This document shows, piece after piece, positions 33,131 to 42,445 of a stretch of DNA of 64,000 bases. The notes beneath the pieces were generated by a model. It was not told the origin of the DNA, ran no database searches, and saw only the letters and a list, made by a program, of their open reading frames with translations. Position 1 is the stretch's first letter. Each line of letters opens with the position of its first letter. Source of the DNA: Bacteroides pyogenes_A (GTDB taxonomy: Bacteria; Bacteroidota; Bacteroidia; Bacteroidales; Bacteroidaceae); assembly GCF_048595595.1 (NCBI RefSeq), contig NZ_CP184347.1, one strand, 5' to 3'. A program made the position numbers and the translations under genes.

Positions 33131-34211
33131 TGATGTCTCCGTCCTGCACCACGTACTCCTTTCCTTCCACGCTCAACTTTCCCGCCTCCTTCACAGCCGC
33201 TTCCGAGCCGTATTGGATGAAGTCGTCGAACTTGATGACCTCCGCACGGATAAATCCTTTCTCGAAGTCGGTATGAATCACTCCGGCGCATTGGGGAGCT
33301 TTCCATCCTTTTTCGTAAGTCCATGCGCGCACTTCCTGAACACCGGCGGTGAAATAAGTTTCGAGGTTCAGCAGTTTATAGGCCGACTTGATGAGGCGTG
33401 CCACGCCCGACTCCTCCAGTCCTACTTCGGCGAGAAACATCTGGCGGTCTTCGTACGTCTCCAGTTCGGCGATGTCCGCTTCCGTGCGTGCAGCCACGAT
33501 CAGTATCTCGGCACTCTCGTCCTTCACCGCTTCGCGAACCATCTCTACGTATTTGTTGCCCTTCACGGCGCTTGCCTCGTCTACGTTGCACACGTACATC
33601 ACCGGTTTGCTTGTGAGCAGAAACAGCTCGCTCGCTATCTTCTGTTCGTCTTTCGTGTCGAAAGTCACGGTGCGTGCCGACCGTCCCTGTTCCAGCGCCT
33701 CTTTGTAGCGCACAAGCACGTCGTACGTCTGCTTGGCGGCTTTGTCGCCGCCCGTCTGCGCCTGCTTCTGCACTTTCTGTATGCGGCTCTCGATGGTTTC
33801 GAGGTCTTTCAGCTGAAGCTCGTAATCGATGATCTCTTTGTCGCGGACGGGATTTACGCTGCCGTCTACGTGAGTCACGTTATCGTCGTCGAAGCAGCGG
33901 AGCACATGGATGATGGCGTCCGTCTCGCGGATGTTTGCCAGAAACTTGTTTCCCAATCCCTCGCCTTTGCTCGCCCCTTTCACCAGTCCGGCGATGTCTA
34001 CAATTTCCACCGTCGTGGGAACGATGCGTTGGGGATGTACCAGTTCCGCCAAGCGGTTGAGACGTTCGTCCGGAACGGTGATGACGCCTACGTTCGGTTC
34101 GATTGTACAGAAAGGGAAGTTTGCCGCCTGTGCCTTTGCGTTCGACAGACAGTTGAAAAGAGTCGACTTACCCACGTTGGGCAGTCCGACGATACCACAT
34201 TGCAATGCCAT
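33108..34211 (-). CDS. ychF: Redox-regulated ATPase / OBG-family GTPase YchF
   Basis: 367 residues, ribosome-associated P-loop NTPase. The P-loop is GLPNVGKSTLF near residues 8-18. Switch regions are PFCTIEPNVG and DIAGLVKGASKGEGLGNKFL, and the NxxE-type base motif is CNVDEAS rather than NKxD, as in YchF. The C-terminal TGS domain ends DIMHFRFNV. Its last codons form part of the 66-bp array. A gap of about 330 bases separates it from lgt, filled by that array. Confidence 0.94.
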   Translation of the reverse strand: MALQCGIVGLPNVGKSTLFNCLSNAKAQAANFPFCTIEPNVGVITVPDERLNRLAELVHPQRIVPTTVEIVDIAGLVKGASKGEGLGNKFLANIRETDAIIHVLRCFDDDNVTHVDGSVNPVRDKEIIDYELQLKDLETIESRIQKVQKQAQTGGDKAAKQTYDVLVRYKEALEQGRSARTVTFDTKDEQKIASELFLLTSKPVMYVCNVDEASAVKGNKYVEMVREAVKDESAEILIVAARTEADIAELETYEDRQMFLAEVGLEESGVARLIKSAYKLLNLETYFTAGVQEVRAWTYEKGWKAPQCAGVIHTDFEKGFIRAEVIKFDDFIQYGSEAAVKEAGKLSVEGKEYVVQDGDIMHFRFNV

Positions 34212-34303
34212 TTATATCTTTTGTTATTTATTTAAACTCAAATTTGTGCATGCAAAGATAGCCATTCTTTTACAAACAATGTTCTTTCCGCACAGGTTTT
34301 CTT

Positions 34304-34515
34304 GGCTGCCGGGCGGCGATGCCGGGTATCCGCACACCGGCTGCTTGTGGATGCAAACCACCGTCACGCGGCTGCCGGGCGGCGATGCCGGCTATCCACG
34401 CGCCGGCTGCTTGTGGATGCAAGACACCGTGAGCAGGGCTAACGGAGGTGATGCCGGCTATCCACGCACCGGCTGCCTGTGAATGTAAGCCACCGTCACG
34501 CGGCTAACGGGCGGT
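34304..34515. repeat. 66-bp array grown from the 3' end of the alpha/beta hydrolase gene
   Basis: ggct-(gccgggcgg or aacgg) blocks start at 34304, 34370, 34437 and 34502 (steps 66, 67, 65). The unit text gggcggcgatgcc-gg-tatcc matches the hydrolase C-terminal codons and stop on the minus strand, so each unit carries a variant of the gene's 3' end. Confidence 0.88.
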
Positions 34516-35934
34516 GATGCCCAGTATCCACTCCGTGATGTCTTTCAGCACTTCGGGGCTGATGGTCTCCTCTATCTGCGCGTACTCGTTCACGGCTCCG
34601 GTGGTGCAATGCTGAAACAAGTGGTTCAGTCCGGGATACGCTTTGGTCGTTACCCGTTTGTTTCCGCCTTCCGTTGTATGCAGGCGGATGGCATTCAGGT
34701 TCGTCTCGGCATCCACTTGTGCGTCTTTCTCTCCGTTCAGGGCGAAAAGCGGGCACTTCACGCGCTTCAGGTCTGCGGCGGGATCGTGTTTGAGGAATTC
34801 CAGAAACCAAGGCGATGTCATGGCTGCCGCTTCGGCTTCCGCCCGCTTTCGAACCGCTTCATTCGCCTGTTGCTGCGGCATTGACGAGTAAACATGAGCG
34901 AGCAGCTCTTCCCGCAGCTTTTCGGGAGTCTTTCCGGTCTGCATCAGCAGCGCGTAGCGTTCGCGCAAAAGAGGTTTGAGGCTCTGCCAGCCGGCGTCGG
35001 GCATTCCCGACAGCTTAGAGAGGGTCTCCGTTTGCTTCAGCAACAGGCTGTCGCCCCGCACGGCACTTCCTGCCAGCGAGACGATGAATGCGAGCTCACG
35101 GTCTTTCGCCCCTATGCCGAAAGCTATCAGTGCCCCGTTGCTGTGCCCTATGATTCCGACTTTCCGCGAGTCGACCTCTTTTCTGTGGCGCAGATAGCCG
35201 ATGGCTGCTTCGGCATCGCGTGCGAACCCGGCATTGGCAGTGGAAGCGTAGTCGCCTTGCGAAGCGCCCGTGCCCCGGTCGTCGCACCGCAACACGGCAA
35301 TCCCGTTTCGGGTGAGATGGTCGGCAATGACCAGAAAGGGTTTATGTCCCATCAGCTCCTCGTCTCTGTTTTGCGGCCCGCTTCCCGTCAGCAGAACCAC
35401 CGCCGGAAAGTTCCGTCCTTCGGCGGGCAAGGTCAGCGTGCCCGCCAGGTCGATACCGTCCTGCTCGTTTCTCACCTTCACCTCCTCGCTCTTGTAGGGA
35501 AACGGAGGTTGCGGTTCCTGCGGGCGTTTCGGGCGGGGAGCTTCTCCTTTTTCAAGGTCGAGCTTGAGGGCAACCCCCTGTGTGAATGTGCCCGTAATCT
35601 TTCCCTCCTCCGTCAGCTTCCCTTCGTACGATGCCCCGATCGTGGGTATGCGGATGTGGAGCGTGGAGTTCTCGAAGGTTGTTTTCTCCGTAGGGATTCC
35701 CTTCGCCCCTTGGTCGGGACTGTCGAGCGTGGCGGTGTATCCGCCTTCGGGAGCCTGCTTGATGTGGAAAACGATGCTGAGCGAACCTACGGGCAGCTTC
35801 AGCTTTCCGTGCCAACTTCCCGTAATGTCTTGCGCCTGTGCCGATGACGGAAGACCTGCCATTGCCATCAGTCCGATGAGGATGAGGACGATGAAAAGAG
35901 ATGTTTTTTTCATCTGTTTTTTCATGTGTTTCAT
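34504..35934 (-). CDS. Secreted alpha/beta hydrolase with lipocalin-like N-terminal domain
   Basis: 476 residues from the ATG at 35932-35934; three more in-frame ATGs follow within eight codons. The frame is open further upstream through the 22-bp array, but that part is not protein-like. It has a signal peptide ending SSAQAQ, then a beta-barrel-like domain (about 30-130, ITGSWHGKLKLPVGSLSIVF). The hydrolase domain has LLTGSGPQNRDEE near the oxyanion loop, the nucleophile elbow GHSNGAL, a late acidic segment NGEKDAQVD and a final His in GLNHLFQH. It is probably an esterase or peptidase; the substrate is unknown. Confidence 0.85.
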   Translation of the reverse strand: MKHMKKQMKKTSLFIVLILIGLMAMAGLPSSAQAQDITGSWHGKLKLPVGSLSIVFHIKQAPEGGYTATLDSPDQGAKGIPTEKTTFENSTLHIRIPTIGASYEGKLTEEGKITGTFTQGVALKLDLEKGEAPRPKRPQEPQPPFPYKSEEVKVRNEQDGIDLAGTLTLPAEGRNFPAVVLLTGSGPQNRDEELMGHKPFLVIADHLTRNGIAVLRCDDRGTGASQGDYASTANAGFARDAEAAIGYLRHRKEVDSRKVGIIGHSNGALIAFGIGAKDRELAFIVSLAGSAVRGDSLLLKQTETLSKLSGMPDAGWQSLKPLLRERYALLMQTGKTPEKLREELLAHVYSSMPQQQANEAVRKRAEAEAAAMTSPWFLEFLKHDPAADLKRVKCPLFALNGEKDAQVDAETNLNAIRLHTTEGGNKRVTTKAYPGLNHLFQHCTTGAVNEYAQIEETISPEVLKDITEWILGITAR

Positions 35935-36107
35935 ACGTATAAGTCTTTTTTTCAGGTGAATATCCGCAAATATAGTTTTTTCCGAAAGATATCCCCGTTT
36001 TCTTTGGCAGTAATTTTTGCCCGCTCCCGAAAAAAACAGTGAATCCCGCTGGAGAAAGCAACTTCTGTTGTCGCGGCAGATATATGGAACGGTGTATCCG
36101 TATGTTC

Positions 36108-36402
36108 TAACGGGGGATGTATAGCGCTGTTTAAAACGGAAGTGGAGGGGCGTAGGTGTATCCATATAGCCGGAACGGAGATGTATAGCCGGAACGGCGG
36201 GTATGTATATTCCGGTTCGGTGTGAGATTGAGCGAATGAAGACTGCTGAAAGCACAGTACGACGGGGGGATATATATACCCGGTTCGGTGGGTATATATA
36301 GTCAGTCCGGTGAGTATATATGGCTACCGCGGTGAATATATATGGCTACCACGGTGAGTATATATGGCTACCACGGTGAATATATATAGTCGACGCGTTG
36401 GG
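36108..36402 (+). repeat. 22-bp array B
   Basis: Six exact steps of 22 (tatata at 36271, 36293, 36315, 36337, 36359, 36381), units reading tatatatggctaccacggtg plus two bases, with degraded units reaching back to about 36108 (atatagccggaacgg). It lies between the divergent hydrolase and cysK genes. Same family as arrays A and C. Confidence 0.9.
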
Positions 36403-36515
36403 TATTCAGTCGGTATGTATATGCGGGTATTTAGTCGACAAATTCGGGTATGTGCCCCCTGTTTGTAGTACGAATTTACCACATCTGTGGTATTTCCGGC
36501 GGGCGGAGCTTTTCC

Positions 36516-36523
36516 TATCTTTG
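36516..36523 (+). promoter_or_regulatory. Putative -7 box (TATCTTTG) for cysK
   Basis: TAnnTTTG match 31 bases before the cysK ATG, with T-rich sequence just upstream. Confidence 0.6.
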
Positions 36524-36554
36524 CAATCGGTTAAGATAAGAAAATTAAAGAAAT

Positions 36555-37502
36555 ATGGAAAAGATTGCAAAAAGGCTCACCGAGCTCGTCGGGAATACTC
36601 CTTTGCTGGAGCTGAGCAACTACAAGAAAATAAACGGACTGAAAGCGCGTCTGCTGGTGAAAGTAGAATCGTTCAACCCTGCCGGAAGCGTGAAAGACCG
36701 CATCGCCCTGTCCATGATCGAATATGCCGAAACGAAAGGTGTGTTGCACGCCGGATCGACCATTATCGAACCCACCAGCGGGAATACCGGAGTGGGGCTG
36801 GCTTTCGTGTCCGCCTCCAAGGGCTACCGCCTGATACTGACCATGCCCGACACGATGAGCATGGAGCGGCGTAACCTGCTGAAGGCGCTGGGGGCGGAGC
36901 TGGTGCTCACTCCCGGTGCGGAGGGCATGAAAGGAGCCATCGCCAAGGCCGAAGAGCTGAGAGCGGCTACACCGGACGCTGTAATCCTTCAGCAGTTCGA
37001 AAACACGGCCAATCCGGGTGTGCACGTGCGTACCACCGGGCAGGAAATCTGGAGGGATACGGACGGACAGGTGGACATTTTCGTGGCGGGCGTAGGCACG
37101 GGGGGTACGGTGAGCGGAGTGGGCGAAGCGCTGAAAGCTCACAAGAAGGGGGTGAAGGTAGTTGCCGTAGAGCCGGCGGACTCTCCGGTGCTTTCGGGAG
37201 GAAAGCCGGGACCGCATAAGATTCAGGGAATCGGAGCGGGGTTTGTGCCCCGAACATACAATGCGGCGGTGGTAGACGAGGTGGTTCGGGTGGAGAACGA
37301 CGAAGCCATCCGTACCGGGCGCGAACTGGCTCGTACGGAAGGCCTGCTGGTCGGAATCTCTTCGGGAGCAGCCGTATTTGCGGCGACACGGCTTGCCCGG
37401 CTGCCGGAGAATGAAGGAAAAACGATTGTCGCCCTGCTTCCCGACACGGGAGAGCGTTACCTGTCTACCCTTCTCTACGCTTTCGAGGATTATCCGCTGT
37501 AA
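36555..37502 (+). CDS. cysK: Cysteine synthase (O-acetylserine sulfhydrylase)
   Basis: 315 residues, PLP enzyme making cysteine from O-acetylserine and sulfide. The PLP lysine is in NPAGSVKDRIA (Lys47). The Asn/substrate loop is EPTSGNTGVGLA near 72-83, the phosphate-binding loop GVGTGGTVSGVG near 178-189, and the Ser-rich site is GISSGAAV near 265. A -7 box is 31 bases upstream. The converging NimA-like gene ends 42 bases downstream. Confidence 0.95.
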   Translation: MEKIAKRLTELVGNTPLLELSNYKKINGLKARLLVKVESFNPAGSVKDRIALSMIEYAETKGVLHAGSTIIEPTSGNTGVGLAFVSASKGYRLILTMPDTMSMERRNLLKALGAELVLTPGAEGMKGAIAKAEELRAATPDAVILQQFENTANPGVHVRTTGQEIWRDTDGQVDIFVAGVGTGGTVSGVGEALKAHKKGVKVVAVEPADSPVLSGGKPGPHKIQGIGAGFVPRTYNAAVVDEVVRVENDEAIRTGRELARTEGLLVGISSGAAVFAATRLARLPENEGKTIVALLPDTGERYLSTLLYAFEDYPL

Positions 37503-37544
37503 AACGGGATGTCAAGCTGTGAAGCTGTGGTAAACAAGAAGTTT

Positions 37545-38024
37545 TCAGGGTTTCTCATATCCCCGTAGTCCGAAGACCTTGCCGGTCATCCGTTCTACGG
37601 GGACTTTCCATACCTTCACATTGCGCAATGCCGGTTCGGAGTATCCGAACTCGTTGTCGGTGTAATGGTGCATGATGATGTCCAGAATGCGCCGCTTCTC
37701 TTCCATATCTTCGATGAAGGTCACCCGCCCTCGGCACATGGCGCTTTCGGAGCACATGCTGTAGCTGCAAGCCACCTTCGGGTGCTGGTAGACAAGCTCG
37801 TGCCCCCGGCTGAAGGTGATGCACACCCGGTTGTTCCGTTCGAGCATCTCCAGCTTGCCGCCTTCGGGTCCGGAATGCAGGTAGATGATGCCGTCTTCGT
37901 AGCCGAAGTTCATGGGGATGACGTACGGATTTCCTTCCGGATCGGTGATGCCCACATGGCATACGGCAGACTGGCGGATGATGGACTCGATCCGCTCCTT
38001 TTCTTCTATCGCAAAAGTTCTCAT
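37545..38024 (-). CDS. Pyridoxamine 5'-phosphate oxidase-like flavoprotein (NimA-like)
   Basis: 159 residues, split-barrel flavin-binding fold: VCHVGITDPEGNPYVIPMNFGYEDGIIYLHSGPEGGKLEML, read in the two halves about 22-40 and 41-62, then HPKVACSYSM and YRGRV-like CRGRVTFIEDMEEK. The group includes NimA-type nitroimidazole-resistance reductases, but most chromosomal members have unknown substrates. Its start overlaps the rnr stop by four bases, so it is the second gene of an rnr transcript. Confidence 0.82.
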   Translation of the reverse strand: MRTFAIEEKERIESIIRQSAVCHVGITDPEGNPYVIPMNFGYEDGIIYLHSGPEGGKLEMLERNNRVCITFSRGHELVYQHPKVACSYSMCSESAMCRGRVTFIEDMEEKRRILDIIMHHYTDNEFGYSEPALRNVKVWKVPVERMTGKVFGLRGYEKP

Positions 38025-40177
38025 TTCTCGATCAGCTCAAAGTCCAACTGTTTCTTCTCGAGGTTGGCGCGCGCCACACGCACCGTAATCGCGTCTCCCA
38101 AACTGTAAGTGCGGTTTTTCCGGCGTCCGCGCAGACAGTAGTTCTTTTCGTCGAACTCGTAGTAGTCGTCGTCCAGATCGCGTATGGGAACCATGCCCTC
38201 GCACTTGTTTTCGTTCAGTTCCACGTAAAGCCCCCATTCCGTCACTCCGGAGATCACCCCGTCGTACACCTGTCCGAGACGTTCGCTCATAAATTCCACC
38301 TGCTTGTACTTGATGGAAGCCCGTTCGGCATTGGCAGCCGTCTGCTCCATGTTCGAGCTGTGCTCGCAAAGCGCTTCGTACTTCTGTTCCGACACGCTGC
38401 GCCCTCCGTCCATGTATTTCGTAAGCAGGCGGTGCACCATCATATCGGGGAAACGGCGGATAGGCGAGGTGAAATGGGTGTAATACTCGAACGCCAGTCC
38501 GTAGTGGCCGATGTTGTGGGTAGAGTATCGTGCTTTCTGCATGGCGCGGATGGAGACGGTTTCGATGAGGTTCTCCTCCTTCTTGCCGTGGATATCGTCG
38601 AGCAGGTGGTTGATGGATTTCGATATGTCGGTTTTGCTTCCGCTGGTGCGTACTTTGTAGCCGAAGCGGGCGATGAACTGCGACAGGTTTTCCAGCTTCT
38701 CCGGATCGGGCAGGTCGTGAATGCGGTAGGGCAACACTTTCGCCTTTTTGTTTCTCGGCACACGCCCCACTTTCTCCGCTACGGTCTTGTTGGCAAGCAG
38801 CATGAACTCCTCCACCAGCTTGTTGGCGTCTTTCGATTCCTTGAAGTAGACGCTCACGGGCTTCCCTTTCTCGTCTATCTCGAACTTCACCTCATAGCGG
38901 TCGAAGTTGATGGCTCCGGCGGCGAAACGTTTCTCGCGCAATGCCTTGGCAATGGTGTCGAGCATCAGCACCTCCTCTTTGAAGTCTCCCTGCTTGGTTT
39001 CGATGATCTGCTGCGCCTCTTCGTACGTGAACCGGCGGTCGGATTTGATCACCGTATGCACTACGCGCGAGGCTTGCACTTCTCCCTTCTCGGTGATGTC
39101 GAATATGACGGAGTACGCCAGCTTCTCTTCGTCGGGGCGCAGCGAGCAGATGAAGTTGCAAAGCCGTTCGGGGAGCATCGGGATGGTGCGGTCGACCAGG
39201 TAGACCGATGTGGCCCGCTTCTCCGCCTCTCTGTCGATGATTCCTCCCTCCTTTACGTAGTGAGTCACATCGGCGATATGTACGCCCACTTCCCACAGCC
39301 CCTCTTTCAGCGGGCGGATGGAGAGAGCGTCGTCGAAGTCTTTGGCGTCTTTGGGGTCGATGGTGAAGGTGGTCACCTTGCGGAAGTCTTCGCGTTTGGC
39401 AAGCTCTTCGGGAGTGATCTCCGCCGGAATGTTGTCCGCCGCTTTCTCCACCGCCTTGGGATATACGTAAGGCAATCCGAATTCGGCAAGAATGGCGTGC
39501 ATCTCGGTGGTGTTGTCTCCGGCACGCCCCAATATGTCTATCACCTGTCCGATGGGGTTCTTCGCTTTGTCGGGCCATTCGGTTATTTTCACGATGGCCT
39601 TGTCACCCGTTTTTCCTCCTTTCAGTTTCTCTCTCGGGATGAAGATGTCGTTGGCGAGCGTACGGTTTTCCGTCACCAGAAAGGCGTACGACTTAGCCAC
39701 CTCGAGCGTGCCCACAAAGGTGTCGTTGGCGCGTTCCAGTATCTCTATCACTTCGCCTTCCGCCTCCCGGTGTTTCCGTTTGGCGTAGAACATGATTTTC
39801 ACCTTATCGTTGTTCATGGCATGGGCGGAGTTCCGTTCGGCGATGAAGATAGGGTCGCTTCCGTCTTCGGGAAGGAAAGAATTCTTTCCGTTGCTCTTGC
39901 GCTGGAAGGTTCCCGTCATCTCGGTGCCGTGCATGTTGATGCGAAATTTGCCTTTGTCCACTTCGCTGAGGTAATCGTCTGCCACCAAGTCGTGCAGGAT
40001 ATCGACGCAGAGCATTTTCTGCGGATGAGTGGTGAGGCGCAACTCCGAGAAAATGTGTTTCATGCTCATGGTTTCGCCCGTCTTGGCATGGAAAAGCTCT
40101 GATAGCAGTGCGGTAAGTTGTTTTTTACCCATTCTCTTGCCTGCTTTTTTCTCTCTCTTTTCTTTCTTCTTTGCCAT
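38021..40177 (-). CDS. rnr: Ribonuclease R
   Basis: 718 residues, 3'-5' exoribonuclease of the RNB family. A Lys-rich N-terminus (residues 1-17) is followed by a winged-helix region (LTHPQKMLCVDIL-like, about 45-75) and cold-shock domains. The RNB catalytic core has TIDPKDAKDFDDALSI near 265-280, with the metal-binding Asp residues, and HIADVTHYV. A C-terminal S1 domain is GQVYDGVISGVTEWGLYVEL. Degrades structured RNA and takes part in rRNA and tmRNA-linked quality control. Confidence 0.94.
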   Translation of the reverse strand: MAKKKEKREKKAGKRMGKKQLTALLSELFHAKTGETMSMKHIFSELRLTTHPQKMLCVDILHDLVADDYLSEVDKGKFRINMHGTEMTGTFQRKSNGKNSFLPEDGSDPIFIAERNSAHAMNNDKVKIMFYAKRKHREAEGEVIEILERANDTFVGTLEVAKSYAFLVTENRTLANDIFIPREKLKGGKTGDKAIVKITEWPDKAKNPIGQVIDILGRAGDNTTEMHAILAEFGLPYVYPKAVEKAADNIPAEITPEELAKREDFRKVTTFTIDPKDAKDFDDALSIRPLKEGLWEVGVHIADVTHYVKEGGIIDREAEKRATSVYLVDRTIPMLPERLCNFICSLRPDEEKLAYSVIFDITEKGEVQASRVVHTVIKSDRRFTYEEAQQIIETKQGDFKEEVLMLDTIAKALREKRFAAGAINFDRYEVKFEIDEKGKPVSVYFKESKDANKLVEEFMLLANKTVAEKVGRVPRNKKAKVLPYRIHDLPDPEKLENLSQFIARFGYKVRTSGSKTDISKSINHLLDDIHGKKEENLIETVSIRAMQKARYSTHNIGHYGLAFEYYTHFTSPIRRFPDMMVHRLLTKYMDGGRSVSEQKYEALCEHSSNMEQTAANAERASIKYKQVEFMSERLGQVYDGVISGVTEWGLYVELNENKCEGMVPIRDLDDDYYEFDEKNYCLRGRRKNRTYSLGDAITVRVARANLEKKQLDFELIEK

Positions 40178-40497
40178 AATAAAAATGATTCTGTTATGTA
40201 GTTCAATCCGACCGGCTCTTCTTCCTTTCCGATGAACGCGCGATGGCGGGAAACGGAGAGTCCGGTTCGGTGCGGAACATTCGGGAAATGCCTGCGGCAG
40301 CCTTCCCGCCGGAATGACGGATACCGAAAGCGGAAGTCCCGAAGATGTTTCAATGGCGAATATAGTTATATTTTCCCGTTTACGAACTCAAACGGGGGTG
40401 AAAAGTGAAGGGCGGCGCTTGTTTTTGATTGCAACTTGATGGTTGCAGTGCGGAAATTGTGTACATTTGCCCGTGTCTTATCAAATCATATCGCAGC
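40178..40497 (+). promoter_or_regulatory. Divergent rnr / CDF gap; -7 box TACATTTG at 40462-40469
   Basis: About 320 bases between rnr (minus) and the CDF gene (plus). The only signal seen is TACATTTG, a TAnnTTTG match 29 bases before the CDF start. No repeat array or hairpin was noticed. Confidence 0.45.
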
Positions 40498-41400
40498 ATG
40501 GAGACAGAAAAGCCGGTTCGGGAACGTGAGATTTACAAGGCGACCATCGTTGGGAGCGTAGTCAATCTGCTGTTGCTCGTATTGAAGTTCATGGCGGGTG
40601 TCGTGGGGCACAGTGCCGCCATGATTGCCGACGCTGTTCATTCGCTGTCGGACTTCGTGACGGATGTGATTGTGATTGTTTTCGTACGGATTTCCAACAA
40701 GCCTCAGGACAAGGAACATGACTACGGACACGGGAAATACGAAACGATGGCTACCGTCATTATCGGCTTGCTGCTGCTTGCGGTGGGGTTCGGGCTGTTG
40801 TGGAATGCCGCTTCTTCCATCTACGCTTTTTTCGTCAAAGGCGAATCGCCGGGCGAGCCGGGCATGGTGGCCCTAATTGCAGCGCTTGTATCCATCCTTT
40901 TTAAAGAAGGCTTGTATCGGTACACCGTGCGCGTGGGCAGAAAGGTCGACTCGCAGGCGGTAGTGGCGAATGCCTGGCATCACCGGAGTGACGCGCTTTC
41001 GTCGGTGGGCGCGGCCATCGGTATCGGCGGCGCCATCCTGTTGGGTGATGGCTGGCAGGTGCTCGACCCTGTGGCGGCTCTGGTTGTGAGCTTCTTCATC
41101 ATGAAAGTATCGGTGGAGTTGCTGGTTCCCTCGGTGGAAGAGCTGTTGGAGAAATCCCTGCCCGATGAAGTGGAACAACAAATCGAAGAGACGTTGCTCT
41201 CGTTTCCCGGAGTGAGCGAGCCGCATCATCTCCGCACCCGCCGCATCGGCAGCTATTACGCCATCGAGGTGCATGTGCGGATGGACGGGCGGATGTCTCT
41301 GGAGGAGGCTCATGCCAAGACTACCGCCATCGAATGCAGGCTGAAGGAGATGTTCGGGCGGTCGACGCTGATCAATATCCACGTGGAGCCGTTGAAATGA
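40498..41400 (+). CDS. Cation diffusion facilitator family transporter
   Basis: 300 residues from ATG 40498; the frame is open back to 40429 but the promoter-like box lies within that part. CDF proteins export divalent metals (Zn, Fe, Mn, Cd) in exchange for protons. Six membrane segments are visible. The metal-site motifs are HSAAMIADAVHSLSDFVTD near 38-56 and HHRSDALSSVGAAIG near 160-174, i.e. the HxxxD/DxxxD pairs. A cytoplasmic C-terminal domain follows (about 215-300) with IEVHVRMDGRMSLEEAH. Metal specificity cannot be assigned. Confidence 0.9.
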   Translation: METEKPVREREIYKATIVGSVVNLLLLVLKFMAGVVGHSAAMIADAVHSLSDFVTDVIVIVFVRISNKPQDKEHDYGHGKYETMATVIIGLLLLAVGFGLLWNAASSIYAFFVKGESPGEPGMVALIAALVSILFKEGLYRYTVRVGRKVDSQAVVANAWHHRSDALSSVGAAIGIGGAILLGDGWQVLDPVAALVVSFFIMKVSVELLVPSVEELLEKSLPDEVEQQIEETLLSFPGVSEPHHLRTRRIGSYYAIEVHVRMDGRMSLEEAHAKTTAIECRLKEMFGRSTLINIHVEPLK

Positions 41401-41437
41401 AACAGATTAAAGTAAGGGATAAAAAACAGACATAAAT

Positions 41438-42445
41438 ATGAGAAGTATTTTAGTGACGGGAGCGAGCGGTTTTATAGGGAGCTTCATTGTAGAGGAGGCG
41501 TTGAGGCGAGGGTTCACCACATGGGCGGGAGTACGGTCTACGAGCAGCAGGAGATACCTGAAAGACTCCGCGCTGAACTTCATGGAACTCGATTTTGCCC
41601 GTCCCGATAAGCTCAAGGCTTGCCTGGCGGCGCATAAAGCCGCAAACGGAGCGTTCGACTATGTGGTGCACTGCGCAGGGGTGACCAAATGCCCCGACGA
41701 GCAAATGTTCGATGAGGTGAACTACCGGCAGACCTGCCTGTTTGCAGATACCCTGCGCGAGCTCGACATGGTTCCGCGTCAGTTCATCCATATCAGTACG
41801 CTCAGCGTGTTCGGGCCCATACGCGAAGCCGATTACTCGCCCATCCGCGAGACCGACACGCCGATGCCCGACACGGCATACGGGCGCAGCAAGCTCCGGG
41901 CAGAGGAGTATATCCGCAGCATTCCCGGATTTCCTTATGTCATTTATCGCCCTACCGGCGTGTATGGCCCGCGCGAATCCGACTATTACCTGATGGCGAA
42001 GTCCATCCGCCGCCATGTCGACTTCTCCGTAGGTTTGCGCCGGCAAGACCTGACCTTTGTGTATGTGAAAGACATGGTGCAGGCCATCTTCCTCGGCATA
42101 GAGAAAGGCGTGTCGCGCAGGGCTTACTTTCTTACCGACGGGAAGGTGTATCGAAGCCACGCTTTTTCCGACCTGATACGGAAAGAACTGGGCAATCCGT
42201 TTGTTATTCGGGTGAAATGTCCGTTGATTGTATTAAAAATAGTATCTTTGCTCGCTCAATTCATCGCAGCGCGCTCGGGAAAGAGCAGCACCCTGAATTC
42301 GGACAAGTATAAGATAATGAAACAACGCAACTGGCAATGCGATATCTCTCCCACCATCAATGAGTTGGGCTATCGTCCCGAGTACGATTTGGAGAGAGGC
42401 GTTCGCGAAACCATTGCCTGGTATAAAAAAGAAGGATGGCTTTAG
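41438..42445 (+). CDS. NAD-dependent epimerase/dehydratase (extended SDR)
   Basis: 335 residues. The N-terminal nucleotide-binding motif is VTGASGFIGSF (residues 5-15). The catalytic Tyr-Lys pair is in AYGRSKLRAEE near 146-156, and HISTLSVFG and RPTGVYGPRE are typical of extended SDRs acting on nucleotide sugars or related substrates. The end overlaps the PAP2 gene by ten bases, so the two are coupled and may act in one lipid- or glycan-related pathway. Confidence 0.85.
   Translation: MRSILVTGASGFIGSFIVEEALRRGFTTWAGVRSTSSRRYLKDSALNFMELDFARPDKLKACLAAHKAANGAFDYVVHCAGVTKCPDEQMFDEVNYRQTCLFADTLRELDMVPRQFIHISTLSVFGPIREADYSPIRETDTPMPDTAYGRSKLRAEEYIRSIPGFPYVIYRPTGVYGPRESDYYLMAKSIRRHVDFSVGLRRQDLTFVYVKDMVQAIFLGIEKGVSRRAYFLTDGKVYRSHAFSDLIRKELGNPFVIRVKCPLIVLKIVSLLAQFIAARSGKSSTLNSDKYKIMKQRNWQCDISPTINELGYRPEYDLERGVRETIAWYKKEGWL

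Noticed and set aside
32790..34235. 481-residue plus-strand frame opposite ychF and through its array
   Set aside because: ychF on the minus strand has all GTPase motifs; the opposite frame has none and includes repeat translation.
35935..36255. N-terminal extension of the alpha/beta hydrolase frame
   Set aside because: The added 107 residues translate degraded 22-bp repeats and precede a normal signal peptide beginning at 35934.
38360..40102. 580-residue plus-strand frame opposite rnr
   Set aside because: RNase R on the minus strand is unmistakable. Long antisense frames are common at this base composition.
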